Of a stretch of 64,000 nucleotides of DNA, positions 35,728 through 47,007 are shown in pieces. Location of the stretch: contig OY987299.1 in assembly GCA_963920635.1 (NCBI GenBank), forward strand, positions 127,163,373 through 127,227,372. The letters run 5' to 3'. This stretch comes from Pseudeuparius sepicola. Taxonomy: Eukaryota > Arthropoda > Insecta > Coleoptera > Anthribidae. Numbering within the stretch: position 1 is the first letter of the stretch; each line of letters begins with the position of its first letter. A program made the position numbers and the translations under genes. Under the pieces are notes generated by a model. That model saw nothing but the letters and a program-made list of their open reading frames with translations, was not told the origin of the DNA and ran no database searches.

Positions 35728-35953
35728 GAACGATTTGTCGCTATTGGCCGACTGCAACAGTGCAAAAAATGCACCGCGCTTTCGTATTCGCAATTAAAAA
35801 TAGGACCAAGGCGAGGTTCAGAGGACTGATTATCCCTAGGCGTGCGCGTCGAAATCTATACTATACTCGCCTTGGTCCTATTTTTAATTGAGAATACGAA
35901 AGCGCGGTGCATTTTTTGCACTGTTGCAGTCGGCCAATAGCGACAAATCGTTC
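35728..35953. repeat. near-perfect 88-bp inverted repeat next to neuroligin exon C
   Basis: The arms 35728-35815 and 35866-35953 match at 87 of 88 positions around a 50-base loop. The left arm begins 88 bases upstream (in transcript sense) of the exon C acceptor. No transposase-type ends or target duplication were seen. Confidence 0.9.
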
Positions 35954-37376
35954 CCATTGATCCACTGAATTTTAATTGGGTTTTTCGCCACCAAACTGGT
36001 TAAAAGACAACTTTTTCAAGTTGCCTGGAAAATTAATAAATTCTTAACAGTAAATGAAAACTAAACTTTGAACTTGTAACTCAAAAAATATCTTCAACAA
36101 ATTTGTTTCCTGAGCTTTCGGAGAATAAATCTTCCTCCTTTCTCAAAGATCATGTCACGTCAAAGTGAAATGACAGATTAATAAATTTCAGGTTAAAATG
36201 TCATGACAACAGAAACAATAGCCTAGCCACCTGTCTGATGTTGTACCCTGTGTTCTACCTAATTATTTATACTAACTTCTCTTTGAATAAGTGGCAACAA
36301 TATTTTACTGAATTCAGCAACACAGTTGTGTGTATTTCCTAGAATAAATGCTGATTCTTTAATTTTTCGTCTATTTCCTACTTCTTCTTTGAGAATTGGT
36401 TTGGAACTATCCCACAAAATCCTATGATTGTTATTAAAAGAGTGTTCACATATTTTCGCTTCGAAATTTGATATTGCCTGATATAATTTTTTTTAACGAA
36501 CGTTAAATGTCCTACAAGTCTCCCCAACATAGAACTTTCCACATTCGCAAGAAATTTTATAAATGCATTTTTTTGAACTTTGTACCTCATTAAATGGTTT
36601 CGTTTTAACTAGCATCGATCTTAATGCTTTTTTGGTTTTAAGAGGCTACGATACTTATGAAATCCGACCGAAGTGCCCGACTCAATTCAGGACAAACGTC
36701 CCTCGATTAGATATGCCTATCCTTTTCCTTCCTCTAGTCCCCACGACTCCCCACTCCCACTCCACTGAATTCGAGTGAATAATTTAAATGTAATATTTCA
36801 TTTCAATCAATGCCATGTCATGTTCTGGAATTGATTCTATAATACTTCTTTTCTAAGCACATTCTTTTTTCAGAACAACATAACGTTTAATTTGAGGCCT
36901 CGTGTTCATTATTATACTGAAATTACAACTACTGTCATTGGATTTTTGCTGGATTTGTAATAATTGTGGGTACTAATATCAGTTATAATTATTAGTAATA
37001 TATCATATTATTGCCTGAATAATAAGCAAATGATGTGTAAAATGCAAATCAAGTTGCTAGTGCAGCAACTTGTAATTGACAAAAACAGAAATGTTGCAGA
37101 TGAGATCAATAAATTAATAACATTTAATTTTAATGGATACAATAGTTCTAGTAACCCCCAGTTTATTAACAGCTCTTCTATTGCCATTCACTTGCACAGT
37201 GTTCATTATGACTACGAACGATATAGAGTGTAGATCACCTACGAACGATATAGTGTAGGGTTGATTCAAAACCTTAACTGAGAAATTTGCCATCATTCGT
37301 TTTGGTAAATTGCTCAGTCAAGGTCACAGTTTTTTGTACTAACGTGTTTGTAATAGGAGATTTGGTTCAGTCGAGT

Positions 37377-37634
37377 TCAATCTAACTTGTATTTGACATG
37401 AATTCTAATATGTAATTCTAATAATTTCTTGAATACCATAAAAATTGAAAAACATGATTTACTGATTATATTGATGAATATAAAAGTTGCAATTAAGTTG
37501 CTTTGTTCATACAATGAATTATAATGTTTTTTCAGTTGCTTCTGGGGTACTCTTATATAGTTTGGAGTAGTCCGAGGGTGAGAATTATTATTTAAATAAA
37601 ATAAATTTAATTGTTTAAATGAAACATGAGACAT
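37377..37634 (-). CDS. short conserved open frame in TTAA element copy 1, unknown
   Basis: The first ~52 residues (MSHVSFKQLNLFYLNNNSHP, then RVPQKQLKKHYNSL) are kept in copy 2 at 62843-63022 with only a few substitutions, although the DNA differs and indels occur around it. The tails differ, and both continue past a GGTACC/GTACC position that could be a donor. I recognise no family. The DNA beneath also resembles non-coding repeats at 4250 and 11735, so a regulatory or structural constraint is an alternative. Confidence 0.25.
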   Translation of the reverse strand: MSHVSFKQLNLFYLNNNSHPRTTPNYIRVPQKQLKKHYNSLYEQSNLIATFIFINIISKSCFSIFMVFKKLLELHIRIHVKYKLD

Positions 37635-38825
37635 TTTAAAACCGAGGTTATGCTTTCATTGTAGTATGCCAATTTTAGTATCGAAGTGGCAATACGTCTT
37701 CTTAACGGAAATTAAACTATTTTAAACTTATTGGTTCATCTGCAATTACGACGAAAGTATAGATTATATTGTTGGGACCACATGGATTTGCTTGTATATT
37801 TAAAGTAATGTAAAAATGACTATATACACGAACTCACTAAAATCACACAGTCTTTTTTTTCTGTGTAGATAATATGAAATAATAAGTCGGGAGCCGGCCG
37901 CCGCCGACGGAACACACGAGTCTCGCCGATGCCGACGAAGAAGCGCGAATATATATTTAAAAAACGGCGGTGGCCTGTTTGCTTTATTGCAAAAATTATA
38001 TTTTTTGGGAGTTATTCCGGGCGTTCACTTTTCGTTGGCAACACACTGCATAGCTTTTTCGCGTCGAGGCAATCTAAATTAACGATTCGATTACCCAATT
38101 CTTCTTGAACCACATTAGGGTCAGTTGAACATCTATCAATGCTTGATTGGATAATTGTTCTGCATAATAGTGTTGCTACGACTAGACATGTGTCTAAAGT
38201 CTACTTCTATAAAATGTTTTATATCTATCTATCTAATCTAATTGAAAACTTTCTACCCTGTAAGAGTTCATTTCAGAGGGATTGGAAGTGAATAGGCCCT
38301 ATTAGGATATCACAACTATTATTTGTTTATTTAGAAACAGTAAGCGGTTTCGTTAATCTATAAAATTACATCTTCAAGGACTACAATATAAGATTTAAAA
38401 AAGTAAATATAGTCTAAGAGCTTGCAGAAAATTTGGAGGAGATACTTAAAACAAGATAATAATGATGTAAATGTTTTTAATTGTTTCAACTTTGACTTGT
38501 GGCTGAATGTATATATTTCAAATATATAACGGCTAGGTAAGTAAAGGTTCTTTATTTATTTATACATATACCTACTACCTGCCCTGAGGATGTAGGTAAA
38601 TTTATAGAGTTACGAAACCGGTCTCCTTTTTTAAATAAAGTAATAGTTGCGAGATAATAAGAACTATTAATTTCTAATCCCTTGTAAATGTTCCATTCAA
38701 AGCCCTATTATTCCCAGAAAGTTTGTTTCTCAAACCCTATGCACCTGCCACTACTACTTATACCTACCGTTGACTAGTCAACGTACCTACCTAGGTATAG
38801 GTAGGTACCTAAATCCGAATAATAA

Positions 38826-39071
38826 GTGTGCAAAATATGTGTTAGTACCCCAGTAGCCCTCTCTCAAATTCTGGGAATCCTATTAGGTACGGGAATAAAA
38901 GCAGACAAGCCCACAAATTACTCTTATTGGTTTCACTGTGACTGTTGTGATATCATTATCAAACATTATCCTGACTGCCGTTCAGTTTCAGAACCTTCTG
39001 ACAAATCTGAATTATCGAACCTCCTAGAAAATGTATTAAAATGTCGTAAATTCGACAGACTGGAACAATAA
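38826..39071 (+). CDS. Cys-rich protein of TTAA element, copy 1 (damaged)
   Basis: It encodes the C-terminal 81 residues of the protein intact in copy 2 (61861-61436 minus). It keeps CKICVST, NYSYWFHCDCCDIIIKHY and PDCRSVSEPSDKSELSN. A 12-base in-frame deletion removes four residues including one cysteine of the last CxxC pair. The N-terminal part is broken. Unknown function; the cysteine pattern suggests a zinc ribbon. Confidence 0.4.
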   Translation: MCKICVSTPVALSQILGILLGTGIKADKPTNYSYWFHCDCCDIIIKHYPDCRSVSEPSDKSELSNLLENVLKCRKFDRLEQ

Positions 39072-40690
39072 AATGTACTATTTTTATTTTGCCAGATTTT
39101 CAACTCCAATGACTTTCGAACAATCTTCTAACGAACAAGTTTCTAAAACTGACTGGATGTCAGATTTATAATCGTGCTCTCTGGAAAGTATATAAATTAG
39201 CTTTTATCATGCAGCGATTTGACACAATAATCGTATTACATAGGATATTATTCGTTTTCAAAAAAGCTTCACATGACCCATTTATTTGACAAAAATATTG
39301 CTTTTACCTATCACATTTTTAAGTAAACATCAAGCGCACAATATGGTCTAGAATTTAAATTTACTCTTTTTGCACGACCAGGCCATTTTATGCCCTAGGG
39401 ATTAAACCATTTTTACACAAAAGCAAACAGTACTTTGTGAATAATAATTATTTATTTATTATTCCTGAAGGAATAATAATAATGGGTATTATATTATGTC
39501 AGTCGACATACATAATGTCGCGGTAGAAAATATTTTCTTCACCTTCGGGTACTCGGAAATATAAATATCTGCTAATATTCAAAACAAGCGAAACACAAAT
39601 AACTCCCTAATAAAATGAAATATGAAATATCTGATATCGATTGAAAGTTCCCCTGACGTGGTTCCTGGGCCGAAGTAGGGGGAAGTAGGGGAACCACGAG
39701 TTCCAGCGAACGCCCGCCCGCCCGCCTATCTCCGTACGTCTAATTCCTGCTCAGATGGCCAATTCACGGATCATTTTATTGCCGGGCAATGGGTTTGTAG
39801 TTTTCAAATCATAGCCAAACGAACAAACGTATCGACTTGAAAGTAGTCTTAAAATAATGTTATCGAATGCCTCAATCGTCGTTGTGTCTTTCGAATTATT
39901 TTTGAGTGGCGGAAATACTCGAAATTCTTAAGCGAATATAGTCGAATTTCGGGTATGTTTGGCATTTTTTTTCACAGTGTCGCATTAGTCCTGCACAGTT
40001 CGTGATACACAACGACGATTCTTCATAGTTTTATCTAAGCCACAAAAAAAAATCAAGTGAAAATATTAAGAAATGCAAGTAGGAGATGTAAACTACGAAA
40101 CCCTTGCAAATGGGGGGTATCGTAGCGCCTTAAATACTGTTCTGACATTAAAACGATTGCCTATGCATTTTAGCTTATCTGATAGGCCAGGAATATAAGG
40201 AATAATTAAATTTATTGGTCGGTCCACCAGATTTATTTCTCTAATTCTATTAACATTGTTATTTTGTTGGCAATCCTGAAAAACTTGCTCAATAAATTCA
40301 GTAGGATAACTATTCCTCTCCAGAACATGTTTTATATGTTTAATTTCCTCCTCAAATTTTGTGTTATTAGAGCAAATCTCTTTGGCCATGTCATACAAAC
40401 TTTTAATTACTCCTTTTTTAACACAAATAATGATGATTGGAATTAAAATGGAGATATCTATTAGTATGTGTTGGTTTTCTATAGTCACTAGTTTCTGTAC
40501 TATCTGTCTAATTTATTAATCTGTCATTTCACTTTGACGTGACATGATCTTTGAGAAAGGAGGAAGATTTATTCTCCGAAATCTCAGGAAACAAATTTGT
40601 TGAAGATATTTTTTGAGTTACTATAGTTCAAAGTTTAGTTCATTTACTGTTAAGAATTTATTAATTTTCTATTTATGGTAATATAAGTTA

Positions 40691-41599
40691 ATAAGCTGCA
40701 GAAAGTATGTAGTTGAGTTTTGAAACAATATTCCTATTTTGGTGACAATATAGATCTATTTTCAAAAGAAAATAGACCAGTGAAAGTGCAAGGGTGCGTA
40801 AATTGATATATTTTAATACTATATTAGGTACATTTGCCATGATACTAAGTATCATGGATATTTCTATTCCTACCTACATTATAAATATTACTTAGGTTAT
40901 TTATTTTGGTAAGCAAATAAATAAGGTAATTTTTGGTTTTAATAGATATAGATAATAATAAAAGACTCGTTATAACGTTAAAACTAAAATCTCAAATTAA
41001 AAATTATTTAAGTTTAAAATGTTTGAAGTTTACCAAGGATATGTAGTTGAGAGCAAAAGGAGCAATACGTTAAAATTTTGGATTATTTTTTATTTCAAAA
41101 CTAAGAGGGACTGGTAAAAATGAAACAGGGGAATCTACTAAACTTCTATTATTCGCCTGAATGCTCTTTTAACATCGATGGGAAAACCGTGTGTTTTATA
41201 TAAAGGATAAAGCTTTCGTATGAAAAAACAAATAAAGACGGTTCGGTTTTAAACAAATATAATGATACAGTTGTATCATAAAATGTCGAGGCAATATCAT
41301 CATAGAGAACACGAGCATAATTAGAGAAGCCGATCATCTGTACAAGCACAGACCTATATAGCCTCGTTATACTATATAGGTCTGTAATATAGGTCTGTGG
41401 TACAAGCCTAGTGTTGTAGCGACAGAAGTTAAGCATATTATCTTCAGTGCTAAAAAAAAAGAGCTAGGGAAGACGACGATTACCTATTTGCCGATGTCAA
41501 AAATATCTTAGGATGAGTTTCAAAAATTGTATAATCAAGGACTTGATTTCGTGACAGAAATGCCAACATTTTCTCTGCTATAGCTCCAAACGCTGCAGT
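40691..41599. other. spacer, nothing recognised
   Basis: AT-rich, with a small local repeat of TATAGGTCTGT at 41355-41398. No gene. Confidence 0.4.
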
Positions 41600-42370
41600 A
41601 ACATTGGGTAAAGGAATTCTATCCTTTACTCAGTGGTAGTAAGCAATTTAATCAAATATATACCGTCCATATCGATATTGGTAGCACACTGGAGGAGCCA
41701 AATACAATTCCATTACTATTTGCATTACTTCCCAACAAACCCAAAGAGACATACGATAGATTGTTTACAATCAAAGACAAGCTGCCGAATTGGAAAACTG
41801 GATTTCAGCAGCCAATGATTTGTGCATTTGAAAACAATTTTCCAGAGGCTCAAATTTCTGGCTGTAGGTAACTTTCATTTTAACCAATGTATATGTAAAA
41901 ATATTCAAAGTATTGGACGACTCGCCTCTGAATATAAAGACAATGAAGAGATACGCATACATATAAGAATGTGTGGTGCGTTAGCATATCTGATTATGGA
42001 AGATATCGATGATGGCTGGTTATGCATTCAAGAAACGTCTCCAATTTCAGAAAAAATTGAGCGGTTGTACGATTACTTTCTTAAAAATGGTTAGAAAACA
42101 GACACATTTCCAAGGAGACGTGGAATTGCCATCAGCAAAGACATCGCAGTAACAACGCTTAAGAAGGTTTGATTCCTCGTTTAAATACATCGATAAGACC
42201 GCATTCCATTAATGTATTCCAATTCGTGAAGTGTCTACTTAAAGAAGCAGAGTATTTTGATCACGCGTATGATAGATCTACTTTAAATTTAGAAGGAAGA
42301 CGGTGCAAGAAAACCTGCATTATTCTTGATGAAAGAATTTCTAAAACATTAAAGATATATACCTAATGAT
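41600..42370 (+). pseudogene. MULE (Mutator-like) transposase relic
   Basis: Read across three frames, the strand gives FNQIYTVHIDIGSTLEEP, LLFALLPNKPKETYDRLFTI, an AFENNFPEAQISGC segment, FHFNQCICKNIQSIG and EYKDNEEIRIHIRMCGALAY. After more shifts come SNNAL and IRPHSINVFQFVKCLLKEAE. The order and motifs (PNK..TY, FPEA..GC.FHF.Q, SNNA.E) match MULE transposases related to insect FLYWCH-type genes. At least three frameshifts and a stop destroy it. No terminal repeats were identified. Confidence 0.65.
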
Positions 42371-43637
42371 ACAGGGTACCTACTTGATATTGTGTTTAAA
42401 GACGTTAGCCTATATTCAGAAGATGGAATAAATACAGGAATTTTTATTGGCCTGGTTTTTTTGTACTTTATCTTATAAAAAAAAAAAAAATTAAAAAAAA
42501 AATAAAAATCAAAAAAAGAAAAATTCTTGTAAATACACCAAAGCTTGTATTATGTATAAACTTTGTCAGTCCTAAGTCTGGAAGAAAGTGTGAAGGGAAG
42601 ATGGTTTATTATTTTTTTATATACAGTGTATGTGCGCGTTTGCTTGCGAATCTATGAAGGGCCCAATAAAATTCGACATTATATATATTTTTAGATATAC
42701 CAAAGGGAAGATATCTCACATACACTACTATTTCGATTGGGCTAGCTTTGATTTTTTTTAAATAAACAATTTTCAGAATACCATATTAGGCTTTATTTTA
42801 AGAATAAAATGGATGGTGCCATCGAATTGGCCATAGCTCAAAACCATTTGTACATAATATCAGTACCTACTCTAAGTTATACAAAGTGAGGCTAAAATAA
42901 AAAAAAAGGATTTTTCGGAATACCCTGTGTTCACAGGTTGGTGATATTTTTTTGCAAATCGATTAAGCTTTTTCTAAGGTATTATTGTATGTAGTATAGC
43001 CAGTCTAGCTCATTCAGGGTGTTCGCAAATAAAAACAAATTTGACGAAAAATCGTGTATGTAGAAAAACATTTAAAGGAAAAATTCCTGATTCCATTGTA
43101 TTCTGTCGGTCTCCTTTTGGAAAAACACTTCATTTTAACATTTTATTACAACTGGAGGCATCATACTCCATCCTTAATTATGCTTTATTCATCACGATGG
43201 ATGGAACATATCAACCAAATCAGGTGTGCCATGAATGCTATGAAAACAAAAACGATAGCATCTACATATTTGACAGTTGTCAGGTACGTAGGGGCCTCAT
43301 GTAAAATCCCTAATTTATTAATTTATAACAGAGATGGAAGTAGGCGTCCGATATCTAAATCCCATGAAATATTACTAACACCATTATAAGCAAAGTTTAT
43401 GAGGGTAACTTTAAACCTTATGGAACCAAATTTAATACTGAAAGTAGCCCGGTTGTATAAGTAGGTTATATAAAGGTGATGGAAATATTTACTCTACTAT
43501 AGGATATAAACCTTAAAGTCGTATAACGCTACTAAAATAGGTATTGGTGACCTTTATAAATTGCTCCATTTAAGTGCTTTAATGGGTTTGTATAAAGGTA
43601 ACCGAAATATTTCCGCAAATATATTAAATTACCTAAT
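42371..43637. other. spacer with MITE-like ends, no gene recognised
   Basis: Scattered TACAGGG/CAGGGTG motifs (42373, 42923, 43014) suggest small elements. Two overlapping open frames at 43041-43389 encode nothing that I recognise. Confidence 0.35.
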
Positions 43638-43741
43638 AACAGTGGCACGGGCGTAGCCAGGATTTAGTTTTGGGGGGGGGGGGTTTAGTTAGAGAAGTAA
43701 ATAAAACAACAAAAATATACTTACATGAAATTTAATATCTA

Positions 43742-45680
43742 CAGTGTGACCCATTTGTTTTGGGGTCAGTCTGTAAAAAGTGTATCAATCGTGCGATTTG
43801 GCTGATTTTTTTTTTAAATTGTAGAGCTCGATGAACTGCACATTTTGAACAAAAATTGCCTGGTTCGCATAAAATCCAAAGCCTACTATGACCGTTTTTA
43901 TGAGCAAAATTTTAAGAAACCATATTAGCGTTTTTTTTTGAAAAAATCTGTGTGCGCCAATGGATTGAGCACCCCTCGAAATGGGTATGTACAAAATTTC
44001 ATCAAAATATTTCAAGTAATAACGATTTTGTAGAAAAATTAAAAATGCAGCCAAGGTACGTCTTTATTTTCAAAAATTCAAAGTTGGCCATGGAAAATAA
44101 TTGAATTGTAATAATACAACCTTATGCTTATAAACACAAAACATAAAAACAATTAAAATTATAAAATTTTTGTAACTTCTACCAAGCCTCCATTTTCTAC
44201 AATGCATTTGTCGTTCCTCTTGCGTACATTCAAAATTAAATTTCGTATTTGCTGTGGAGTAATTTCCTCACAACTACGGTTTATCCTAGCTTGTAGTTCT
44301 TGTAAATTATGGGGTCTTGACTTATAAACATTTTGCTTAAGTGTACCCCAAAGAAAAAAATCTAAAGGAGTTAAGTCCGGAGATCTCGGTGGCCACTCAC
44401 AGAAAGGACTATTTCGCCCTATCCAACAGTTTTCAAAATTATTATCTAGCCAGTTTCTGATTAAACGAGCATTATGAATAGGACTGCCATCTAACTGTAA
44501 CTTTAAATTTAAACGGTATCTTAATGGTAACTCATCTAAAGCATTTCTAAATTCAATTTCTAGAAAATTCAAGAAGCCAGCCGCATTCAAATTCCCTTCA
44601 AAGAAAAATGGGCCAATTATTCTGTCGCGTAGTATTCCACACCAAACGTTAATTTTTTGTGAATATTGTCTCCTTGCATTTATTATAAACTCTGGATTTT
44701 CAGCTGACCAGTGACGGCAGTTTTGACTTGATACTACACCATTTGTAGTAAACGTGGCTTCGTCGGTGAATAAAATTTCATTTAAAAAGTTGCCATTATG
44801 GAGATATTCACCTTGCAGCCAATAGCAAAATTCTAATCTTCTCTCCTCATCTCCTGGTTCCAGGGTGTGCAAAAATTTTGGCTTAAACGGTTTTATTTTG
44901 TTTTGTCTCAAACATCTCCTTATACTCTCTCTGGGTATATGAAGGTCTAAACTAGCCGTTCGAACACTATTTCGAGGATTGTCACTAAAGTATTGCAGAA
45001 TTTGATTGTTATTTTCAACAAGTCCACGGCGTCCATTTTGCCTAGTTTTTAATAAATTTTTAGAAATCGATCCAGTTTCATCAAAAATATTGTTTATACG
45101 TTGTACAGTACTTCGACTCACTGATCTACCTGGGTGTCTATTGTTAAATTCGGCCGCAGCTTCTGCTGCCGAGCGCTCGTTGTCGCCCACGAGTCGAACA
45201 ATTTCTATTTTGTCTCTTATGTTTAAATATTCCATAATTATGATAATTAATTGTATTGAGCACAAACAATTTCTGAACTCAATTTAGACAGTTTGACACT
45301 TAATAAAAGTAAACAATTCAATTATTTTCCATGGCCAACTTTGAATTTTTGAAAATAAAGACGTACCTTGGCTGCATTTTTAATTTTTCTACAAAATCGT
45401 TATTACTTGAAATATTTTGATGAAATTTTGTACATACCCATTTCGAGGGGTGCTCAATCCATTGGCGCACACAGATTTTTTCAAAAAAAAACGCTAATAT
45501 GGTTTCTTAAAATTTTGCTCATAAAAACGGTCATAGCAGGCTTTGGATTTTATGCGAACCAGGCAATTTTTGTTCAAAATGTGCAGTTCATCGAGCTCTA
45601 CAATTTAAAAAAAAAATCAGCCAAATCGCACGATTGATACACTTTTTACAGACTGACCCCAAAACAAATGGGTCACACTG
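43742..45680 (-). mobile_element. complete Tc1/mariner-superfamily transposon with 368-bp TIRs
   Basis: Bounded by TA at 43740-43741 and 45681-45682. The inverted ends (43742-44109 and 45313-45680, starting CAGTGTGACCC) differ at a single position that I could find (about 43886 against its partner near 45537). They enclose one intact transposase gene. The near-identity of the ends and the open frame indicate very recent transposition. It sits inside the hAT element close to its left end. Confidence 0.93.
44159..45235 (-). CDS. mariner-superfamily transposase (rosa-like, DD42D), intact
   Basis: 358 residues from the Met at 45235 (MEYLNIRDKIEIVRLVGDNE); an in-frame Met ten codons earlier (45265) is possible. 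Residues 1-60 form the helix-turn-helix-like N-terminal domain often annotated DUF4817 (AAAEFNNRHPGRSVSRSTVQ). A second HTH follows with PRESIRRCLRQN. The catalytic core has ILFTDEATF, LQLDGSPIHNAR and WPPRSPDLTPLDFFLWG. By my count 42 residues separate the second and third Asp, one more than in classic rosa DD41D elements. It should cut and paste its own element at TA. No frameshifts or stops. No intron is needed, unlike its neighbour at 48090-49414. Confidence 0.9.
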   Translation of the reverse strand: MEYLNIRDKIEIVRLVGDNERSAAEAAAEFNNRHPGRSVSRSTVQRINNIFDETGSISKNLLKTRQNGRRGLVENNNQILQYFSDNPRNSVRTASLDLHIPRESIRRCLRQNKIKPFKPKFLHTLEPGDEERRLEFCYWLQGEYLHNGNFLNEILFTDEATFTTNGVVSSQNCRHWSAENPEFIINARRQYSQKINVWCGILRDRIIGPFFFEGNLNAAGFLNFLEIEFRNALDELPLRYRLNLKLQLDGSPIHNARLIRNWLDNNFENCWIGRNSPFCEWPPRSPDLTPLDFFLWGTLKQNVYKSRPHNLQELQARINRSCEEITPQQIRNLILNVRKRNDKCIVENGGLVEVTKIL

Positions 45681-45779
45681 TATATATTCATCCGAAAAAC
45701 TACGACATATTTATAAAGTTCTTAACTTTAAATGAAATGGATAAATTAATTTCGTTCCTCTGCGCTAAATCTAAAACCA

Positions 45780-46287
45780 TTAAAGAAGAAATCTTCGGCT
45801 TTTTCTTTTAAATATATTCACTACTTCATCTGCATGAATTTCTGTTCCATAGTGAATGTTCATTAGAGCCAAACCATTAAGTCTGTTTTCACTTGTAGTG
45901 TTTCGTAAATAGTTTTTCAGTCTCCTTAGGCTCGAGAAAGACCTTTTTGGGGTAGCAGTGGATACAGGAATGGTAGCCAAGATTTGTAGTAATGTGTAAA
46001 TATTAGGATAAAGGTTTTTATCGCACATATCTAGGCATTCCAAACTAGATTTCGGGGTAGGCAGTCTTCTTATCAGCATGCAAGGTAGCTGAAGCTTTGA
46101 TAGCTAAATCCAAATTTGTTTCTTTATTAGAAACCCCTTGACCTTGACTACACCACTTTTTCCAGTAGTCCATACCTTTAGGTTTATCACCCTTCCTTTT
46201 TTTCCCCTCCATTTTTCGACAGTAATAATGATTCACGTATCTATCCTTAACAAGGTCATCGAATAACAGTGCACTAAAATTACTCAC
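45780..46287 (-). pseudogene. hAT transposase remnant: N-terminus fused out of frame to dimerisation domain
   Basis: Two overlapping frames. 46287-46045 gives MSNFSALLFDDLVKDRYVNH and MEGKKRKGDKPKGMDYWKKW, a basic N-terminus as found before the zinc finger/DUF4371 part of hAT proteins. 46079-45780 gives the C-terminal hAT dimerisation domain (YPNIYTLLQILATIPVSTAT, RSFSSLRRLKNYLRNT, LNGLALMNIH). The catalytic middle is missing, and the junction near 46050-46080 changes frame. It is a deletion derivative that could move only with help from an intact relative. Confidence 0.85.
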
Positions 46288-47007
46288 TTACATGGTACAC
46301 TTAATTCTCTTCACTATTCGTTCACCACTTTTCACTTTTATTCGGTTCGAGTTCGCATGGAACAATACTGCCGTAAGCGCGGTCACGCGCCGCGGCGCCG
46401 CTTATACAGGGTTAACTATGACTTAGTACAAAAATTTTTACCACGTGCGCAGGGTGGCTTAAGAAAACATAGAAAAATATTTTTAGATTTTTTTTACGAT
46501 CTTTAAAAAAACGGGTAAAGACCCCTATTTTCCCTGTAAATCCCCGCCTTTAATGACGTCATCCAATTTGGCTTCTGAAGGTACTGACAGCTGAAGTGAT
46601 TTTCCGCGGTGTTGCCGTTGATTTAGGAACGGTGAAAATACCTTTTTACTCAAACAAATTTAAAAAATACATAAATAACAATCGATTTGAATCTGTACAG
46701 ATGCAGCGCTATTAGATTCCCCTTACCTTAGCTCGTATCCGGACCGGTTCCTACTCTCGCGGAAAGCTCATTACCGCGACACCACAAGCCGTCTCCCTTA
46801 ATACCCCCGGAGCTCCTCTGATGAATTCTTGTCCACCATCTAACCTCTTCTGAAGCATAGATAAAGGATTTATTGTTCTGAAGCCTCGGCGGTATGAATT
46901 AAGCGACGTATCGGCCCGGTCGAGTCTATGAAACGTTTTTTCGACTGCTCCGCGTTGCCCCGTTCGTCATTTCATAACTTCCTAGCTAGGCAACTAACTG
47001 TACATAC

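Larger units (their letters stand above)
36642..40129. mobile_element. TTAA-flanked 3.5-kb element, copy 1 (unclassified)
   Basis: Flanked by TTAA at 36638-36641 and 40130-40133, with imperfect inverted ends (GAGGCTACGATAC at the left, GTATCGTAGCGCC at the right). The second copy is 60413-63946 in opposite orientation. Removing it rejoins the interrupted Penelope-like sequence exactly as in the uninterrupted relative at 28510-28525, which proves the boundaries. A TTAA target is typical of piggyBac, but the tips are not the CCC/CCY type of that superfamily and I find no piggyBac transposase. It contains short frames conserved with copy 2 (minus 37634-37377, minus 38191-38012, plus 38826-39071), two inverted hammerhead-like motifs (about 38345-38400 and 38580-38625) and a GC-rich GCCGGCCGCCGCCG patch. 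Confidence 0.8.
35972..40690 (-). mobile_element. Penelope-like element, split by a TTAA element
   Basis: Minus strand. The frame 40488-40134 carries the end of the RT/linker (KHVLERNSYPTEFIEQVFQD, REINLVDRP, IIPYIPGLSDKLKCIGNRFN). Downstream, 36600-36480 holds the GIY-YIG start (IYKISCECGKFYVGETCR), then broken frames and a 3' untranslated region to about 35972. The two parts are separated by the insertion 36642-40129. About 160 bp of 3' sequence (36030-36190) reappear inverted at 40507-40683, upstream of the coding part, so the element has inverted terminal copies, as known for Penelope elements. Most of the RT is missing. Confidence 0.75.

Noticed and set aside
43785..45637. Identical 89-codon frames on opposite strands (43785-44054 and 45368-45637)
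   Set aside because: They are the two inverted ends of the same transposon, not a gene pair.
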